A stretch of DNA of 64,000 nt from the NCBI RefSeq assembly GCF_043876835.1, contig NZ_JBAWJZ010000004.1, positions 297,668-361,667 of the forward strand, given 5' to 3'. The DNA comes from Yeosuana sp043876835 (GTDB taxonomy: Bacteria; Bacteroidota; Bacteroidia; Flavobacteriales; Flavobacteriaceae). Shown here in pieces: positions 27,192 to 35,277 of this stretch. Position 1 is the stretch's first letter. Each line of letters opens with the position of its first letter. Below the pieces are notes generated by a model. The model was not told the origin of the DNA, made no database searches, and saw only the letters and a program-made list of their open reading frames with translations. A program made the translations under genes and the position numbers.

Positions 27192-28260
27192 AGAAAGATT
27201 CTAGTTGATTTCCGAATTCTACCATATTTACCCCTGTTAAATTGGTTAAAACAGTTATAACCAATTCTTCTTCTGGATAAATTAATAATATTGTAGAAGC
27301 GCCAACGCCACCACCAGTATGATAATATTTAGGTGTTCCTTTTTGCGAATGCCCAACAGAGAATCCAATGCCGTAACCAGTTTTGTTTCCAGATTTTAAG
27401 CGTTGAGAAGTAATTATTTCAGATAATGCTTCTTTTGATATGATTTTTGGAAAAATAATTTCATTCCCAAATTTTACAATATCTTCTGAAGTTGATAAGA
27501 ATCCGCCACTTGCAACTTTATATTCGTTTGAAACCGGTTTAGCAATAACAGGTTTCTTTAATGAGGTACTTTTATAAAACTCAGTTTTATTTGTTACTTT
27601 GATATCTGAATTATCTGTTGATGAATGAGTCATCTCAAGAGGTATAAAAATAGAGTCATTTACAAATTTGCTAAATGGAATACCGGAAGCTGTTTCCATA
27701 ATTTCACTTAATAATGCATATCCCATTGAACTGTAATGGTATTGCGTGCCAGGTTCAAATAACAAATCATCATCTTTAAAAAGTGATAACCCTTCACTAA
27801 TAGTCATTTTTATATTGAGCGCATATTCGTCAATATCCTTATAATGCCTAATGCCTGCAAGGTTACCACCAAGTTGGCGCACATTAAAATCATATGCTTT
27901 TTTGGGATAATTTGGTAAATAGTCATAAATACTTTTATTAATATCTATCAAGTTATCATCCATCAATTTTGCTAAAGCCACACCTGTAATGGATTTAGAA
28001 ATACTGGCAATTCTGAATATTGTTTTCTTGGGTTTTACTCTAACTTTAGGTTTTAAGTTGGCATGTCCAAACCCTTTAGACCAAATAAGTTTTCCATGTT
28101 TTGAAACAGAAATTGACATACCGGGAATATGATTTGCCTTTAAAAACTCTTTCGCTAATTTTTTAGCATTTTTTGGTTTTGTATGTTGAGGGTTATCGGT
28201 TGTTTGGCTAAATCCAACAGAACTTAATGTTAGCATTATAAATGCAATAATCTTTTTCAT
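27181..28260 (-). CDS. Serine hydrolase, class C beta-lactamase/D-peptidase family
   Basis: 359 residues from the ATG at 28260; a GTG five codons earlier would break the signal peptide (MKKIIAFIMLTLSSVGFSQ). The nucleophile motif SISK is at 86-89, the second motif YSS lies in YHYSSMGYALL near 178-188, and HTGGG near 318-322 stands for the KTG-type third motif. The family includes penicillin-binding DD-peptidases, esterases and AmpC-type lactamases; the natural substrate cannot be told. It is 18 nt downstream of the NamZ-like gene in the same orientation, which suggests cell-wall turnover. Confidence 0.85.
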   Translation of the reverse strand: MKKIIAFIMLTLSSVGFSQTTDNPQHTKPKNAKKLAKEFLKANHIPGMSISVSKHGKLIWSKGFGHANLKPKVRVKPKKTIFRIASISKSITGVALAKLMDDNLIDINKSIYDYLPNYPKKAYDFNVRQLGGNLAGIRHYKDIDEYALNIKMTISEGLSLFKDDDLLFEPGTQYHYSSMGYALLSEIMETASGIPFSKFVNDSIFIPLEMTHSSTDNSDIKVTNKTEFYKSTSLKKPVIAKPVSNEYKVASGGFLSTSEDIVKFGNEIIFPKIISKEALSEIITSQRLKSGNKTGYGIGFSVGHSQKGTPKYYHTGGGVGASTILLIYPEEELVITVLTNLTGVNMVEFGNQLESFFID

Positions 28261-28278
28261 TAATTTAATGATCACTTT

Positions 28279-29499
28279 TTAATTGTAAATTAAATAGTTT
28301 GCTCTGGTTTTTTTAAAAGCTTCAATACCTTCCTTCCAGGTTGCTTTTATGTCAGTTTCAGATAATCCAGCTTCAATTTGTTGTTGCAATTTTGAGGTGC
28401 CTGCATGTTTAGTGAAATTTTTTTGATTGAAAACTAACGATTTGTCATTTGCATTTTCATAAGCTTTAATTACCCATTTCACCGAAACAGATTTGATATG
28501 AGGTTCTTTGCTTAAATCTTCTCCGTAACAAAGTTTGTCTTTGTGTTTTGGATCTTTAGCTCCAGGACTTTCAATAGGTGTATAAGAAAAATTAAGTACA
28601 TCCTTATTAAGAAACGGTGCACCATATCTTTGAAACTGAAATTCTGTACCACGACCAGCATTAATATTAGTGCCTTCAAATAATCCCATACTTGGATATA
28701 AATTTATTGCTTGGTCGTTTGGAAGGTTTGGTGATGGTTTAATAGGCAGACTATATTCAGTTTGATGCGTGTAATTTTTAACGGGGATTATTTTTAAATC
28801 ACATTGAATACCATTTTTCAACCATTTTTCACCATTAATCATTTGTGCATATTCAGCAATGGTCATGCCATGAACCAAAGGAATTGGATGCATACCTAAA
28901 AAACTTTTATTTTCAACCTCTAAAGTCGGTCCGTCAACATATTGCCCGTTTGGGTTTGGTCTATCCAAAACCAATAACGGGATTTTAGCTTCAGCACAAG
29001 CTTCCATTACGTAATGCAATGAAGAAATATAAGTGTAAAAACGAACGCCAACATCTTGAATGTCAAAAATCATGACATCTATATTTTTAAGTTGCTCTGG
29101 TTTAGGTTTTCTGTTATCGCCATGAAGTGATAAAATCGGGATACCGGTTTTAGCATCAACACTATCATTTACATGTTCTCCAGCATCTGCTATTCCTCTA
29201 AAACCATGTTCTGGAGCAAATACAGTCTTAATATCCACTTTTAAAGCCAATAATGAATCAACAAGATGTGTGTATTCATTTTTTGATTTAAAAATAACAC
29301 TCGTTTGGTTGGCAACAATACCAACTCTTTTACCTTTTAAAAAAGGTAAATAAGCATCAGTTTGATTAGCTCCTACAATAGGAACGGGATTTTGATTACA
29401 ACTAACTTCTTTTTTAGTTTCAATTTTGGCAAAGTTTCCATAAGGAATCATCGCTAAAACAAAGAATAAAACTGTATTTTTGAAAATATTAAATATCAT
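28279..29499 (-). CDS. namZ: Exo-beta-N-acetylmuramidase, NamZ/DUF1343 family
   Basis: 406 residues from the ATG at 29499. The frame stays open upstream, but that part is antisense to the permease gene. The N-terminus is a signal peptide (MIFNIFKNTVLFFVLAMI). DUF1343 landmarks are VGIVANQTSV near 59-68, VFAPEHGFRG near 90-99, DIQDVGVRFYTY near 145-156 and LDRPNPNG near 179-186. NamZ removes terminal MurNAc from peptidoglycan fragments, in Tannerella and related Bacteroidota. The serine hydrolase gene follows 18 nt downstream, and the LolC/E-like gene is head-to-head with only 6 nt between start codons. Confidence 0.85.
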   Translation of the reverse strand: MIFNIFKNTVLFFVLAMIPYGNFAKIETKKEVSCNQNPVPIVGANQTDAYLPFLKGKRVGIVANQTSVIFKSKNEYTHLVDSLLALKVDIKTVFAPEHGFRGIADAGEHVNDSVDAKTGIPILSLHGDNRKPKPEQLKNIDVMIFDIQDVGVRFYTYISSLHYVMEACAEAKIPLLVLDRPNPNGQYVDGPTLEVENKSFLGMHPIPLVHGMTIAEYAQMINGEKWLKNGIQCDLKIIPVKNYTHQTEYSLPIKPSPNLPNDQAINLYPSMGLFEGTNINAGRGTEFQFQRYGAPFLNKDVLNFSYTPIESPGAKDPKHKDKLCYGEDLSKEPHIKSVSVKWVIKAYENANDKSLVFNQKNFTKHAGTSKLQQQIEAGLSETDIKATWKEGIEAFKKTRANYLIYN

Positions 29500-29505
29500 A
29501 TTAAA

Positions 29506-30741
29506 TTGAATTACGAGTATTTTATAGCTAAACGTATTATTGGTAGCAAAGCGTATAAAAGTAGCATTTCGGCACCAATAATAAAAATTGGTATTTCGGC
29601 TATTGCTATAGGTATTGTAGTTATGATGATTGCTATTGCAACTGGTATTGGTTTGCAGCAAAAAATACGTGATAAAGTGGTTGCATTTAATGGACATGTT
29701 ATTATTTCAAATTTTGATAGTAATAATTCTCAAGAAAGCATTTTCCCAATTTCAACCAAACAAGATTTCTATCCTGAATTTAAATCGGTTAGTGGTATTA
29801 AACATATTCAAGCAATCACTACAAGATTTGGAGTTATACGAACTGAAACAGATTTTGAAGGCGTGGTTTTAAAAGGTGTTGGTGCAGATTACAGTTGGGA
29901 TTATTTTAAAGATTTTTTAGTAGAAGGACGTTTGCCAGATTATACAAAAAAAAGAAACGAAGAAGTTTTAATGTCTCAATACATTGCCAACAGATTAAAA
30001 TTTAAAGTAGGCGACACGTTTCAAATGATATTTGCCAAAGATGACCCTGATAAATTGCCAAATATTATTACTTATAACATTGTTGGAATTTATAATTCGG
30101 GCTTTCAGGATTTTGATGCAACTTACGTTATTGGAGACATTCGTCATTTACAGCGTATCAATAATTGGGAAGATGACCAAGTAGGAAGCTTTGAAGTATT
30201 TATTAACGATTACAACGAGTTGCAACAAAAAGGTGTTGAAATTTATAAAAACACGCCTTCAACTTTAAATACTCAAACGATTAGTGAAAAGTATTTTTCA
30301 ATTTTTGAATGGATAAAAATATTCGACAAAAACATTTATGCCATTATAGCTATTATGATTCTGGTTGCAGGCATCAATATGATAACTGCCTTATTGGTTT
30401 TAATTCTTGAGCGCACACAAATGATTGGGATTTTAAAAGCCCTGGGAAGTAATAACTGGAGTATTCGAAAACTATTTTTATATAACGCATCTTATTTAAT
30501 CCTTTTAGGATTGTTCTGGGGAAATCTTATAGGTTTAGGTTTACTGTTTGCTCAAAAGTATTTTAAATTATTTCCGTTAGACCCAAGCATTTATTACGTA
30601 AGTGAAGCACCCGTTTATATTAATTTTGGTTATATAATCACATTAAATATATGTACGCTCATACTTTGTTTAATCATGCTTTTGGTGCCATCATATATTA
30701 TCACAAAAATATCACCAGTAAAAGCCATCAGATTTGAATAG
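29506..30741 (+). CDS. ABC transporter permease, LolC/LolE family
   Basis: 411 residues starting at TTG (MNYEYFIAKRIIGSK, the usual flavobacterial beginning of this family). One membrane helix near 24-48 (IIKIGISAIAIGIVVMMIAIATG), a large periplasmic MacB-like domain (about 50-270), then three helices near 278-305, 325-350 and 372-400, with the LERTQMIGILKALGSNNWSIRKLF coupling block between. This is the LolCE/FtsX topology. The role is lipoprotein release from the inner membrane together with a LolD ATPase; no LolD is adjacent. The gene ends in SPVKAIRFE, typical of the family. Confidence 0.85.
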   Translation: MNYEYFIAKRIIGSKAYKSSISAPIIKIGISAIAIGIVVMMIAIATGIGLQQKIRDKVVAFNGHVIISNFDSNNSQESIFPISTKQDFYPEFKSVSGIKHIQAITTRFGVIRTETDFEGVVLKGVGADYSWDYFKDFLVEGRLPDYTKKRNEEVLMSQYIANRLKFKVGDTFQMIFAKDDPDKLPNIITYNIVGIYNSGFQDFDATYVIGDIRHLQRINNWEDDQVGSFEVFINDYNELQQKGVEIYKNTPSTLNTQTISEKYFSIFEWIKIFDKNIYAIIAIMILVAGINMITALLVLILERTQMIGILKALGSNNWSIRKLFLYNASYLILLGLFWGNLIGLGLLFAQKYFKLFPLDPSIYYVSEAPVYINFGYIITLNICTLILCLIMLLVPSYIITKISPVKAIRFE

Positions 30742-30745
30742 TTTT

Positions 30746-30880
30746 GGGCGTTCCCATGCTTTTCAGCATGGTCGTGCTTTATTCTTTGTTTTATATTTTA
30801 AATTATGGAACTCATGAATATAAATATTTCGCCAGTCGCTTTTTTCAAAGAGCTCTAACAATGGTTCTATCACTAACGCA
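30746..30880 (-). ncRNA. Structured small RNA, Flavo-1-like (second copy)
   Basis: On the minus strand the region opens with GCGTTA and closes with AACGCCC. It shares with the copy at 1538-1614 the core AAGCGAC, the AAAGC..GACC block and the closing stem, while the loops differ. It includes the 7-bp hairpin CCATGCT-GAAA-AGCATGG. A plausible promoter upstream reads TTG, 19 nt, TAAGTTGC. A 65-codon frame on the plus strand across this stretch is best explained as a chance product. It sits between the permease and cysteine synthase genes, antisense to their direction. The family name is from memory. Confidence 0.55.
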
Positions 30881-30944
30881 ACTTATCATACTTTTAACAG
30901 TTTACAATTTCCTTTTTGTTATTTTTGAAAACAACAACTAACTC

Positions 30945-31925
30945 ATGGATTACAAAAAAAACATACTAGAAACTATAGGCAACACACCAATGGTAAAGAT
31001 TAATAGACTTACCAAAGATTTACCTTGCTTGGTTTTGGCAAAATATGAAACTTTTAACCCAGGCAACTCTACAAAAGATAGAATGGCTTTAAAAATGATT
31101 GAAGATGCTGAAAAAGCAGGTCTTTTAAAACCAGGCGGAATAATCATAGAAGGAACCTCAGGTAATACTGGTATGGGCTTGGCATTGGTTGCGATTATAA
31201 AAGGATATAAGTGCATTTTTGTTATAGGAGATAAACAGTCTAAAGAAAAAATGGATGTACTTCGTGCCATGGGAGCACAAGTCATAGTATGCCCAAATAA
31301 TGTTGATTCAACAGATCCTAGGTCTTATTATTCTGTGTCTAAAAGATTGGCTGAAGAAAATCCAAATTCATGGTATGTTAATCAGTACGATAATCCAAGT
31401 AATTCATTGGCGCATTATGAATCTACTGGTCCAGAAATTTGGAAACAAACAGATGGTAAAATCACGCATTTTGTTGTTGGAGTGGGTACAGGTGGAACCA
31501 TTTCTGGTGTGGGTAAATATTTAAAGGAACAGAATCCTAATATTAAAGTTTGGGGAATTGACACCTATGGTTCTGTATTTAAAAAATATCATGAAACAGG
31601 TATTTTTGATGAGAACGAAATTTATCCATATGTTACAGAAGGAATAGGTGAAGATATTCTTCCTAAAAACGTAGATTTCTCTGTGATTGATGGTTTTACT
31701 AAGGTAACCGATAAAGATGCTGCTATTTATACGCAACGGTTGGCTAAAGAAGAAGCCATGTTTTTAGGAAATTCAGCTGGGGCTGCTATTAAAGGAGTCC
31801 TTCAGTTACAAGAACATTTCACGAAAGATGATGTTGTTGTGGTATTATTCCATGACCACGGAAGTCGTTATGTTGCCAAAATGTTTAATGACGACTGGAT
31901 GCGAAAAATGGGGTACTTGGATTGA
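30945..31925 (+). CDS. cysM: PLP-dependent cysteine synthase/cystathionine beta-synthase-like enzyme
   Basis: 326 residues, fold type II. The PLP lysine is in NPGNSTKDR near 41-49; the asparagine loop EGTSGNTGMG near 66-75 and the phosphate-binding GTGGTISG near 178-185 are conserved. The Asn and Thr around the lysine differ from the usual NPGGSVKDR. VWGIDTYGSVFKKYHETG near 200-217 resembles cystathionine beta-synthase catalytic cores more than CysK, so either cysteine formation from activated serine or cystathionine formation is possible. No regulatory CBS pair is attached. The substrate is not decided by sequence. Confidence 0.8.
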   Translation: MDYKKNILETIGNTPMVKINRLTKDLPCLVLAKYETFNPGNSTKDRMALKMIEDAEKAGLLKPGGIIIEGTSGNTGMGLALVAIIKGYKCIFVIGDKQSKEKMDVLRAMGAQVIVCPNNVDSTDPRSYYSVSKRLAEENPNSWYVNQYDNPSNSLAHYESTGPEIWKQTDGKITHFVVGVGTGGTISGVGKYLKEQNPNIKVWGIDTYGSVFKKYHETGIFDENEIYPYVTEGIGEDILPKNVDFSVIDGFTKVTDKDAAIYTQRLAKEEAMFLGNSAGAAIKGVLQLQEHFTKDDVVVVLFHDHGSRYVAKMFNDDWMRKMGYLD

Positions 31926-31970
31926 TTTTTTTAACGATTGTATAAGAATAGTGTGTTTTTGTTTTCTTTT

Positions 31971-31987
31971 ATTTTCCTTCGGAAAAT
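31971..31987. repeat. Small palindrome after cysM
   Basis: ATTTTCC-TTC-GGAAAAT forms a 7-bp stem in the stretch between cysM and the inverted-repeat unit. The nearby TTTAGCTAAA (about 32020) is also palindromic. No T tract follows, so it is not a standard terminator. Confidence 0.4.
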
Positions 31988-32054
31988 CAAAAGCTAGTAA
32001 ACGAGCAACTAACATTGGTTTAGCTAAATCTAGCAATTTTTTATATACGGCTTG

Positions 32055-32654
32055 TTGTAGGTAGTGTTTTTATTCCGATTTTTCATATTCTGAATAATTA
32101 TCCACAGTCGTTTTTCCGTTTATAACTAAAGTGTTCATTATATCAGCATAATTGGCTGTTTGGTTGTCAAAATCTTTTTCGAAAGTCAAGAACAGAATAT
32201 TGTACAGATATTTACCACTTACAAAACTTGAGTTAATTCCTTTAAATTTATTTTCCCCTTTTGATGTCGAAATGAAATGTCTTAAAGGTTTTATGTTGTT
32301 GTAAAGAACTAAATCAATTTCTGACACCTCGCAACCACAGGTTTCTTGGTAATAAGTCTCATATTGTCCGTCCAAAAGATTTCCTTTTTCAAATCCGTGT
32401 TCGGTTATTTTGGATATCAATAAAGTATATTGAAATTCATTCCCAGATGTTTTTACAAATACATCAATTTCCGCATTTGGTTGATTCCGATTAGAGTATT
32501 TTAAGTCCGAGTCCGATAAAAAAACATAATCTTGATTGTCATCCACGAAGAATTTTTTTTCAGTCTGCGAAAAGGATACATTTGAAACAAGTCCAAATAG
32601 CATTATTAATCTAGATAGTTTATTCATTTACGATTTAGTTTACATTACCTACAA
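32055..32654. repeat. Unit bounded by 12-bp inverted repeats around one gene
   Basis: TTGTAGGTAGTG at 32055-32066 and CATTACCTACAA at 32643-32654 (reverse complement TTGTAGGTAATG) match in 11 of 12 positions. They enclose exactly one gene. Just outside the right repeat is the hairpin CCGATAT/ATATCGG (32659-32690). No transposase lies inside. Possible readings are a cassette-like mobile unit or a conserved flanking repeat of Flavobacteriaceae. Confidence 0.45.
32070..32627 (-). CDS. Secreted protein of unknown function
   Basis: 185 residues with a signal peptide (MNKLSRLIMLFGLVSNVSFSQ). The mature part is polar, with a CGC pair near residue 100 and no recognised domain. It stands alone between inverted repeats and is the only gene of that unit. 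Its codon use does not differ obviously from its neighbours. Lateral acquisition is inferred only from the flanking repeats. Confidence 0.6.
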   Translation of the reverse strand: MNKLSRLIMLFGLVSNVSFSQTEKKFFVDDNQDYVFLSDSDLKYSNRNQPNAEIDVFVKTSGNEFQYTLLISKITEHGFEKGNLLDGQYETYYQETCGCEVSEIDLVLYNNIKPLRHFISTSKGENKFKGINSSFVSGKYLYNILFLTFEKDFDNQTANYADIMNTLVINGKTTVDNYSEYEKSE

Positions 32655-32730
32655 TGCTCCGATATGATTTGTTTTAATTGATTATATCGGACGTTAAACG
32701 AAGTTAGTTAAAAATTCTTACAAAGTTATC

Positions 32731-33126
32731 TTAACTATTTTCAATATCACTTATATGATGCTCTAATGCTTTTACCGAAATTTGAATTTCTTTAATTAAT
32801 AAAGCCAAAGAAATAATTAATAAAATTAGTGCCAAACCAAAAACCCAAACTGCTATGGTTTGTTGTTGTATATAAATCAAAAACATGGTAAGAACGCAAA
32901 GCAATAAACTGGTTATACCAAATATTTGCATAGATCTGGTAAGATACAAACGTTGTTTTATGTTTTTAATTTGGTCAATATATACTTGTTCTTTTTTTTG
33001 AAGGTATTTATCATGTAAACCTCTTATAACCGAAGCATAGGCCAAAAACCTATTGGTATATGCTAGCATGATTAACGAAATTGCCGAAAATAATAATGCA
33101 GGCGTAGTAAGGGTTAATTGTTCCAT
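32731..33126 (-). CDS. DUF2721 family membrane protein
   Basis: 131 residues. The start TLTTPALLFSAISLIMLAYTNRFLAYASVIR (about 5-35) is the hallmark of DUF2721, followed by an amphipathic stretch and two further helices near 68-88 and 92-110. The function of the family is unknown. It begins 4 nt after the hemG stop and is surely co-transcribed with it. Confidence 0.8.
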   Translation of the reverse strand: MEQLTLTTPALLFSAISLIMLAYTNRFLAYASVIRGLHDKYLQKKEQVYIDQIKNIKQRLYLTRSMQIFGITSLLLCVLTMFLIYIQQQTIAVWVFGLALILLIISLALLIKEIQISVKALEHHISDIENS

Positions 33127-33130
33127 GGGC

Positions 33131-33658
33131 TTAAAGTGTTAATAGTTTTTCTCCAAAGGCATGCACTCTATCCCATTTGGTATATTCTATTTCGGCATCT
33201 CTGTTGGTTGGTCCATGTGTCATCCACATAATGAGCTGAATCATTATTCTATCAAAAAAAGTGTATTTTTTATAATCTATTTTTCCAGCAAATACTTCAA
33301 CATAGGTTGGTTTCCAGGTAATGGTTTTAAAAAATTTCACCACATAGGGATTCGTGTCTGGTGCACTTTTTTCTGGTTTGCGCGCCACTAAATTGACCGA
33401 AAAGAAAATAGAAGTTTTAGCTTCCAATTCTTCTTTATGAGTATTTATAAATTCAATAATTTTTTTGTTGTGAACTCCATAACGTATGCTAGCTCCAATA
33501 ACTATTTTGTCGTAAGGACTGATGTTTCCATCAAAATCATCAATAGAAAATAAATCAACCGATTGGTTGTGTTCATTTAATTGTTTTGTAAGGGCATTAC
33601 AAATTTTTAGGGTTTGTCCATCTACAGATGAATATATAATAAGAAGGTTTGCTTGCAT
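33131..33658 (-). CDS. hemG: Menaquinone-dependent protoporphyrinogen IX dehydrogenase
   Basis: 175 residues of flavodoxin fold. The FMN phosphate loop is IYSSVDGQTLKIC near 8-20; ASIRYGVHNKKIIEF near 56-70 and the long insert with the WMTHGPTNRD block near 144-153 are diagnostic of HemG. It oxidises protoporphyrinogen IX to protoporphyrin IX in haem synthesis, passing electrons to menaquinone. That fits a Bacteroidota respiratory chain. No other haem gene is adjacent; the DUF2721 gene follows. Confidence 0.88.
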   Translation of the reverse strand: MQANLLIIYSSVDGQTLKICNALTKQLNEHNQSVDLFSIDDFDGNISPYDKIVIGASIRYGVHNKKIIEFINTHKEELEAKTSIFFSVNLVARKPEKSAPDTNPYVVKFFKTITWKPTYVEVFAGKIDYKKYTFFDRIMIQLIMWMTHGPTNRDAEIEYTKWDRVHAFGEKLLTL

Positions 33659-33772
33659 GGTTTTTAATAATAGATAAAGTTACACATTTATTGACTTTAA
33701 AGCAAAAATGCAGAACCACTATTATTAAACTTTTAAACCTTTGATTTTTATGATATTTTACATGATGTTTTT

Positions 33773-34672
33773 TTATTTCAAATCAATTACATAGCCAACA
33801 GAAATGCTAAAAAAGCTATTTGATTTTAGTTTGGGTTCGGTTTCAACTCGTGAAGGGAGGTTAATGTTATAGCCTAATTCAAAATCCCAAGATTTTGTTG
33901 ACAACGTTAGCGGTATATTTATTTGAGTGTTTAACAAATCAAAAATATCATTATATATATACTCAACAGTAGTAACATCACCTTGTACATTCAATTGCTC
34001 CAATGCCGTGGTCTGTTGTGCAACGATAAAATTAATTTGTGGTCTGAATTTTAGGTTGAAATCTCGTTCTTTTGCAATGGTAAGACTGGCATAACTATGT
34101 GAAACAATTTGAAAGGATTGATCGGTTCCAAATAAATAAGAAGTTGCCAGTTTTGTACCAAGGGTTCTTTTTTTGTTTCTAACCCCAAAACTTAAATCTA
34201 AAGAGTTTGTAAAGGTGTCCCAACCGTTGGAATAAAAATACCTAGTGTAGCCAACATTATAATGAAAAAGTTTATCTTTTCCAATGGTGTTATAATAACC
34301 CAGATAAACATTGGTAAAGTCCCAATTAGGACTAAAGGTTTCATAATAAATGCCTGAAACACTCACATTAAATCCAGAAGAACTATAATAGGATATTTGC
34401 GGAACTACATTAAACTGGTCAATTCCAGAATCGCGACCGGTAAAAAATGTATTGCTGTTAAATGATACGCTGGTATAAATAAAATTATAGGTATTAAAAG
34501 AATCTAAAATATCATTGATAAATTGCTCGTCATTAAAAAAGAGTTCGTCTAGAAGGGCATCTATTTCATCTTCTTTGGGGTCTTGGGCATATAAATTAAC
34601 AGAGGTTGCCACTGTAAACAGCAGCAACCAAAATGTTAATAAGTGTTTATTAAATAACGAATGGGTTTTCAT
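33773..34672 (-). CDS. Outer-membrane beta-barrel protein of the ECF locus
   Basis: 299 residues with a signal peptide (cleavage near NLYAQ). A short acidic helical region (about 30-60, DEIDALLDELFFNDEQF) comes before roughly a dozen strands rich in aromatic residues, ending in SISVGYVIDLK. It resembles small outer-membrane barrels with no assigned substrate. It lies 12 nt after the LTxxQ-protein gene and is the last gene of the ECF-controlled operon, so it is probably a stress-inducible envelope component. Confidence 0.7.
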   Translation of the reverse strand: MKTHSLFNKHLLTFWLLLFTVATSVNLYAQDPKEDEIDALLDELFFNDEQFINDILDSFNTYNFIYTSVSFNSNTFFTGRDSGIDQFNVVPQISYYSSSGFNVSVSGIYYETFSPNWDFTNVYLGYYNTIGKDKLFHYNVGYTRYFYSNGWDTFTNSLDLSFGVRNKKRTLGTKLATSYLFGTDQSFQIVSHSYASLTIAKERDFNLKFRPQINFIVAQQTTALEQLNVQGDVTTVEYIYNDIFDLLNTQINIPLTLSTKSWDFELGYNINLPSRVETEPKLKSNSFFSISVGYVIDLK

Positions 34673-34684
34673 TGTTTAGAGATT

Positions 34685-35206
34685 TTAGTTACCTCCGTTA
34701 CCATTTCTATTTCCACTGCCAGTTCGAGTTCCATCATTGTTTCTGGTTTTGTCTCCATTACCGCCAAAACCTTCACTGTTTTTCATTTCACCTTGACCAG
34801 ATTGTTGTCTAGTTTGTTGCATACGTTCTTGTAGCATTTGTCTTTGTTCTTGGGTTAATGTTTGTCTGAATTGTTCTCTTAATTGGCGTAATTGCCCTTC
34901 TTGACTTTGTACCATTTGATTTTGGGCATCAGTAAATGTTTCTCTCAAACGTAATCTTATTTGTTCTTTTGTTTGAGTTTTGTCTTGTAAAATTGCTAAC
35001 TGTTCATCAGTTAAGGACGCTTTAAGTTGTTCTCTGTTTTGTAACATTAACTGACGTTGGGTTTGCAACATTTCTTTTTGCTTAAGGGTTAATTGTTTCA
35101 TAATTGGTGTATAATTATCGTCTTGGGCAAAAAGTACACTACTAGTAGATAATAGCATGATAAAACTAAAGAGTGCAATAACTGTTTTTAAATGTGTTGT
35201 TTTCAT
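34685..35206 (-). CDS. Spy/CpxP-like LTxxQ-repeat periplasmic protein
   Basis: 173 residues with a signal peptide (to about LFAQ, residue 28). The mature part to about 135 is a Gln/Arg/Leu-rich helix containing three LTxxQ motifs (LTLKQ, LTDEQ, LTQEQ), the signature of Spy and CpxP, which are ATP-independent periplasmic chaperones or sensors. The tail from about 140 is Gly/Asn-rich and low in complexity. It lies directly downstream of an ECF-type promoter and upstream of a barrel gene. A chaperone for that barrel or a Cpx-like sensor role is inferred. Confidence 0.65.
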   Translation of the reverse strand: MKTTHLKTVIALFSFIMLLSTSSVLFAQDDNYTPIMKQLTLKQKEMLQTQRQLMLQNREQLKASLTDEQLAILQDKTQTKEQIRLRLRETFTDAQNQMVQSQEGQLRQLREQFRQTLTQEQRQMLQERMQQTRQQSGQGEMKNSEGFGGNGDKTRNNDGTRTGSGNRNGNGGN

Positions 35207-35244
35207 AATGTATGAATTTAAATTATTTATGTGTGTTTTATTAC

Positions 35245-35272
35245 TTAGAACTTAAAATTTGAAAATAGTTTG
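35245..35272 (-). promoter_or_regulatory. Sigma-E-type promoter copy 3, before the LTxxQ gene
   Basis: Minus strand: CAAACTATTT, 8 nt, TAAGTTCTAA. AAACTA and TCTAA are separated by 16 nt, the geometry of ECF promoters of the sigma-E group. The -10 lies about 39 nt before the LTxxQ gene start, and the element overlaps nothing but the short gap after the anti-sigma gene. Confidence 0.6.
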
Positions 35273-35277
35273 GAATT

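Noticed and set aside
29500..29697. N-terminal extension of the namZ-like gene
   Set aside because: It is antisense to the permease gene; the signal peptide begins at the ATG at 29499.
30744..30941. 65-codon plus-strand reading frame between the permease and cysM
   Set aside because: It lies over the second copy of the structured RNA, has no family likeness, and the shared motifs with 1538-1614 are better explained as RNA.
31828..32064. Plus-strand frame across the cysM end and following gap
   Set aside because: Most of it is out of frame with cysM, the rest is A/T-rich with palindromes and no protein likeness.
32643..32690. Integron attC site next to the inverted repeat
   Set aside because: GTTTAAC fits half of the attC pattern, but the matching GTTRRRY end was not found and no integrase is present.
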